This document shows, piece by piece, positions 10,538 through 14,863 of a DNA stretch of 14,863 bases (within the stretch, counting starts at the first letter, position 1; the number at the start of each line of letters is the position of its first letter). The position numbers and the translations under genes are program-made. A model generated the notes under the pieces. That model had not been told where the DNA came from and ran no database searches. It worked only from the letters and a program-made list of their open reading frames with translations. This DNA is from Saccoglossus kowalevskii (lineage: Eukaryota; Hemichordata; Enteropneusta; Harrimaniidae). The stretch covers positions 1 through 14,863 of the forward strand of contig NW_003116649.1 in NCBI RefSeq assembly GCF_000003605.2. The letters are read 5' to 3'.

Positions 10538-11527
10538 TACACAGATGAGAATGAATTTCCAATTCACACAGGTGAGAGTATATTACCAATTCACACAGAT
10601 GAGCATATATCGCCAATTCACACAGATGGGAATATATTACCAATTAACACAGATGGGAATGAATTACCAACTCACACAGATGGGAATATATTACCAACTC
10701 ACACAGATGGGAATATATTACCAACTCATACAGATGAGAATATATTACCAATTCACGCAGATGAGAATATATTACCAATTCATACAGATGAGAATGAATT
10801 ACCAATTCACACAGGCGAGAATGTATTACTAACTTACACAGATGAGAATATATTACCAATTCACACAGATGAGAATATCTTACCAATTCACACAGGTGGG
10901 AATATATTACCAATTCACACAGATGAGAATATATTACCAATTCACACAGATGAGAATATATTACCAATTCACACAGATGAGAATATATTACCAATTCACA
11001 CAGATGAGAATGTATTACCAATTCACACAGATGGGAAGATATTACCAACATTCACAGATGAGAATATATTACCAACTCACACAGATGAGAATGTATTACC
11101 AACTTACACAGATGAGAATATATTACCAATTCACACAGATGAGAATGAATTACCAATTCACACAGATGAGAATATATTACCAATTCACACAGATGAGAAT
11201 GTATTACCAACTCACACAGATGAGAATATATTACCAATTCACACAGATGAGAATGTATTACCAACTCACACAGATGAGAATGTATTACCAATTCACACAG
11301 ATGAGAATGTATTACCAATTCACACAGATGAGAATGAGATACCAATTCACACAGGTGAGAATATATTACCAATTCACACAGATGAGCATATATCGCCAAT
11401 TCACACAGATGGGAATATATTACCAATTAACACAGTAGGTAATGTATTACCAATTCACACAGATGAGAATGAATTTCCAATTCACACAGGTGAGAGTATA
11501 TTACCAATTCACACAGATGAGCATATA
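10538..11527 (+). repeat. Higher-order block alpha, copy 2 (extended)
   Basis: This 990-bp block matches 13536-14525 at an offset of 2,998 bp (111 units plus the 1-bp insertion) with three differences: 10648 c against t, and the adjacent pair 11338-11339. Its part from 10800 also matches the window start. It runs from a gaatttcc unit through three gatggg units, the cacaggcgag/tactaac pair, the gggaag marker and the cacagtaggtaatg unit. Confidence 0.9.
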
Positions 11528-11552
11528 TCGCCAATTCACACAGATGGGAATA

Positions 11553-12076
11553 TATTACCAATTCACACAGATGAGAATATATTACCAATTCACACAGATG
11601 AGAATGTATTACCAATTCATACAGGTGAGAATGTATTACCAATTCACACAGATGAGAATGTATTACCAACTCACACAGATGAGAATATATTACCAATTCA
11701 CACATATGAGAATGTTTTACCAACTCACACAGATGAGAATATATTACCAACTTTCACAGATGAGAATATATTACCAATTCACACAGATGAGAATGTATTA
11801 CCATCTCACACAGATGAGAATATATTACCAATTCACACAGATGAGAATGTATTACCAACTCACACAGATGAGAATATATTACCAATTCACACAGATGAGA
11901 ATGTATTACCAACTCACACAGATGAAAATATATTACCAATTCACACAGATGAGAATGTATTACCAATTCACACAGATGAGAATGTATTACCAATTCGCAC
12001 AGATGAGAATGTATTACCAATTCACACAGATGAGAATATATTACCAATTCACACAGATGAGAATATATTACCAATT
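11553..12076 (+). repeat. Higher-order block epsilon, copy 2 (partial)
   Basis: This 524-bp copy matches 9042-9565, including the rare cacatatgag unit at 11701-11710. It ends at the extra T in 12075-12077. Just beyond it the unit catactgatgagaag (about 12104-12118) replaces the usual cacacagatgggaag, a form seen nowhere else in the window. The copy end, the indel and the private variants therefore sit together. Confidence 0.88.
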
Positions 12077-12077
12077 T

Positions 12078-13466
12078 CACACAGATGAGAATGTATTACC
12101 AATTCATACTGATGAGAAGATATTACCAACTTTCACAGATGAGAATATATTACCAACTCACACAGATGAGAATGTATTACCAATTCATACAGGTGAGAAT
12201 GTATTACCAATTCACACAGATGAGAATGTATTACCAACTCACACAGATGAGAATATATTACCAATTCACACAGATGAGAATGTTTTACCAACTCACACAG
12301 ATGAGAATATATTACCAACTTTCACAGATGAGAATATATTACCAATTCACACAGATGAGAATGTATTACCATCTCACACAGATGAGAATATATTACCAAT
12401 TCACGCAGATGAGAACGTATTACCAATTCACACAGATGAGAATATATTACCAATTCACACAGATGAGAATGTATTACCAATTCATACAAGTGAGAATGTA
12501 TTACCAATTCACACAGATGAGAATGTATTACCAACTCACACAGATGAGAATATATTACCAATTCACACAGATGAGAATGTTTTACCAACTCACACAGATG
12601 AGAATATATTACCAACTTTCACAGATGAGAATATATTACCAATTCACACAGATGAGAATGTATTACCATCTCACACAGATGAGAATATATTACCAATTCA
12701 CACAGATGAGAATGTATTACCAACTCACACAGATGAGAATATATTACCAATTCACACAGATGAGAATGTATTACCAACTCACACAGATGAAAATATATTA
12801 CCAATTCACACAGATGAGAATGTATTACCAATTCACACAGATGAGAATGTATTACCAATTCGCACAGATGAGAATGTATTACCAATTCACACAGATGAGA
12901 ATATATTACCAATTCACACAGATGAGAATATATTACCAATTCACACAGATGAGAATGTATTACCAATTCACACAGATGGGAAGATATTACCAACTTTCAC
13001 AGATGAGAATATATTACCAACTCACACAGATGAGAATGTATTACCAACTTACACAGATGAGAATATATTACCAATTCACACAGATGAGAATGAATTACCA
13101 ATTCACACAGATGAGAATATATTACCAATTCACACAGATGAGAATGTATTACCAACTCACACAGATGAGAATATATTACCAATTCACACAGATGAGAATG
13201 TATTGCCAACTCACACAGATGAGAATGTATTACCAATTCACACAGATGAGAATGTATTACCAATTCACACAGATGGGAATGAATTACCAATTCACACAGG
13301 TGAGAATATATTACCAATTCACACAGATGAGCATATATCGCCAATTCACACAGATGGGAATATATTACCAATTAACACAGTAGGGAATGTATTACCAACT
13401 CATACAGATGAGAATATATTACCAATTTACACAGATGAGAATGTATTGCCAACTCATGCAGATTAG
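12078..13466 (+). other. Open frame (HTDEN-type repeat) after the 1-bp insertion, ending at TAG
   Basis: Downstream of the extra T the HTDEN reading returns to the frame used before 7184 and ends at the single TAG of the last TAG module (13464-13466). An ATG-initiated frame from 11442 appears to run into it, but only by switching from YYQFTQ-type to HTDEN-type units at the insertion. That joined 674-residue reading is best seen as an artefact of the indel. After 13466 the HTDEN frame is again open to the window end. Confidence 0.13.
12418..13446 (+). repeat. Higher-order block epsilon, copy 3
   Basis: This copy matches 9042-10070 with about four substitutions. Private bases include catacaagtgag at about 12484-12495 and gatgggaatgaatt at about 13272-13285. 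Its right end leads into a shortened TAG module with a single TAG unit at 13464-13466, followed by tactgcaaac instead of tactgccaac. Confidence 0.9.
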
Positions 13467-14863
13467 AATGTACTGCAAACTCACACAGATGAGAATGTAT
13501 TACCAACTTACACAGATGAGAATATATTACCAATTCACACAGATGAGAATGAATTTCCAATTCACACAGGTGAGAGTATATTACCAATTCACACAGATGA
13601 GCATATATCGCCAATTCACACAGATGGGAATATATTACCAATTAATACAGATGGGAATGAATTACCAACTCACACAGATGGGAATATATTACCAACTCAC
13701 ACAGATGGGAATATATTACCAACTCATACAGATGAGAATATATTACCAATTCACGCAGATGAGAATATATTACCAATTCATACAGATGAGAATGAATTAC
13801 CAATTCACACAGGCGAGAATGTATTACTAACTTACACAGATGAGAATATATTACCAATTCACACAGATGAGAATATCTTACCAATTCACACAGGTGGGAA
13901 TATATTACCAATTCACACAGATGAGAATATATTACCAATTCACACAGATGAGAATATATTACCAATTCACACAGATGAGAATATATTACCAATTCACACA
14001 GATGAGAATGTATTACCAATTCACACAGATGGGAAGATATTACCAACATTCACAGATGAGAATATATTACCAACTCACACAGATGAGAATGTATTACCAA
14101 CTTACACAGATGAGAATATATTACCAATTCACACAGATGAGAATGAATTACCAATTCACACAGATGAGAATATATTACCAATTCACACAGATGAGAATGT
14201 ATTACCAACTCACACAGATGAGAATATATTACCAATTCACACAGATGAGAATGTATTACCAACTCACACAGATGAGAATGTATTACCAATTCACACAGAT
14301 GAGAATGTATTACCAATTCACACAGATGAGAATGAATTACCAATTCACACAGGTGAGAATATATTACCAATTCACACAGATGAGCATATATCGCCAATTC
14401 ACACAGATGGGAATATATTACCAATTAACACAGTAGGTAATGTATTACCAATTCACACAGATGAGAATGAATTTCCAATTCACACAGGTGAGAGTATATT
14501 ACCAATTCACACAGATGAGCATATATTACCAATTAACACAGATGGGAATGAATTACCAACTCACACAGATGGGAATATATTACCAACTCACACAGATGGG
14601 AATATATTACCAACTCATACAGATGAGAATATATTACCAATTCACGCAGATGAGAATATATTACCAATTCATACAGATGAGAATGAATTACCAATTCACA
14701 CAGGCGAGAATGTATTACTAACTTACACAGATGAGAATATATTACCAATTCACACAGATGAGAATATCTTACCAATTCACACAGGTGGGAATATATTACC
14801 AACTTACACAGATGAGAATATATTACCAATTCACACAGATGAGAATGAATTACCAATTCACAC
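13467..14863 (+). other. Open frame (HTDEN-type repeat), last segment, runs off the window
   Basis: About 465 codons of the same 9-residue repeat follow the last TAG without a stop and leave the window open. There is no ATG in this frame. The content repeats segment 1 almost exactly because both lie in block alpha. As with the other segments, I see no positive sign of translation. Confidence 0.13.
13536..14525 (+). repeat. Higher-order block alpha, copy 3
   Basis: This is the third copy of block alpha; its part 13798-14408 matches the window start without a mismatch that I could see. The match to copy 2 ends at about 14526, where gagcatatatt is followed directly by accaattaacac. One 27-bp unit (the tatcgcc to gatggg step present in relatives) has been lost there. 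Confidence 0.9.

Larger units (their letters stand above)
7181..12088 (+). other. Longest uninterrupted HTDEN-type frame (1,636 codons), bounded by two 1-bp indels
   Basis: After the deletion near 7184-7188 the HTDEN reading moves to the frame starting at 7181, directly after a TGA at 7178-7180. It then runs 4,908 bp to a TGA at 12086-12088, reached only because of the extra T at 12075-12077. No stop occurs inside and there is no ATG. The TAG module is absent from this interval: its place at 10001-10080 is bypassed by recombination. If both indels were assembly errors, the HTDEN frame would run unbroken from 7095 to 13466. I do not call a gene, because no start, splice structure or domain is visible and a periodic unit gives such length automatically. 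Confidence 0.17.
1..14863. repeat. 27-bp tandem repeat array (minisatellite/satellite), about 550 units, both ends open
   Basis: The whole window consists of head-to-tail 27-bp units with no spacer and no unique sequence. The commonest unit is ttaccaattcacacagat plus gagaatata. Two main monomer types are seen, one with ata and att and the other with gta and act; they often alternate, giving a 54-bp sub-periodicity, for example around 3490-3640. Minor variants include gaattacc, cacaggtgag, gatgggaat, gaggag, gagcatatatcgcc and gatgggaag. Distances between matching marker units are exact multiples of 27: TAG units at 1422 and 4203 are 103 units apart, and those at 7065 and 13464 are 237 apart. 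Length, homogeneity and AT-richness fit eukaryotic satellite or minisatellite DNA. The array runs off both edges, so total size and chromosomal position are unknown. It could instead be the repeat region of a giant gene, which I consider less likely. Confidence 0.98.

Noticed and set aside
11442-13466. 674-residue frame that changes from YYQFTQ-type to HTDEN-type units
   Set aside because: The change happens exactly at the extra T in 12075-12077. It joins two unrelated readings of the same repeat, so it is an indel artefact and not a two-domain protein.
1-14863. CRISPR-like array of short direct repeats
   Set aside because: The 27-bp units abut directly and have no unique spacers; all sequence is repeat.
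1-14863. tRNA, rRNA, transposase, integrase, terminator or attachment site
   Set aside because: None is visible; there is no stretch longer than a unit that departs from the 27-bp pattern.
1-14863. Telomeric repeat or G-quadruplex-forming array
   Set aside because: The unit is not a short G-rich telomere motif, and its longest G run is three, found only in the variant gatggg units.

Overview
The window is one uninterrupted tandem array from its first to its last base. The repeat unit is 27 bp. Its commonest form reads ttaccaattcacacagat followed by gagaatata; variants carry gta for ata and act for att. About 550 units fit in 14,863 bp. No single-copy sequence appears at either edge, so the array continues past both ends and its genomic setting cannot be read from here. 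GC is low, roughly one third judging from the consensus unit, and the + strand is strongly A-rich over T. I see no RNA gene, transposon, CRISPR array, operon signal or recognisable protein domain. An array this large and homogeneous with 27-bp units is typical of a eukaryotic minisatellite or satellite. The sequence does not name the species.

Layout. Above the 27-bp level the array is a mosaic of duplicated blocks of about 0.45 to 1.3 kb, reused in different orders at near identity. The clearest families are: alpha (1-611; 10538-11527; 13536-14525), beta (1241-1855; 4022-4636), gamma (1511-2770; 5291-6550; 7154-8230), delta (7795-8258; 10063-10526) and epsilon (9042-10070; 11553-12076; 12418-13446). 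A cluster of about five unusual monomers recurs near 2141, 5921, 7783, 8647 and 10063. A monomer pair carrying in-frame TAG codons recurs near 1422, 4203 and 7065, with a single-unit version at 13464. Nearly all length change is in whole 27-bp units. The two exceptions are a 1-bp deletion near 7184-7188 and a 1-bp insertion in a T run at 12075-12077.

Coding potential. Because 27 is divisible by 3, every frame is periodic, and a frame whose consensus unit lacks a stop stays open for kilobases by construction. Long open frames here are therefore weak evidence for genes. On the + strand, one frame reads (HTDENILPI/HTDENVLPT)n and is the least interrupted: its only stops are seven TAG codons that trace to one amplified monomer, and it contains no ATG. 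A second reads (MRIYYQFTQ)n, has an ATG in nearly every unit, and is cut by about twenty TAG or TAA codons. The third has TGA in almost every unit. On the - strand (CELVIYSHL)n is open in stretches. Base differences between monomers fall on all codon positions with no excess of silent changes in any frame. I therefore treat the window as non-coding repeat DNA, while noting that the HTDEN frame could be the inside of a very large repeat protein whose start lies outside the window.
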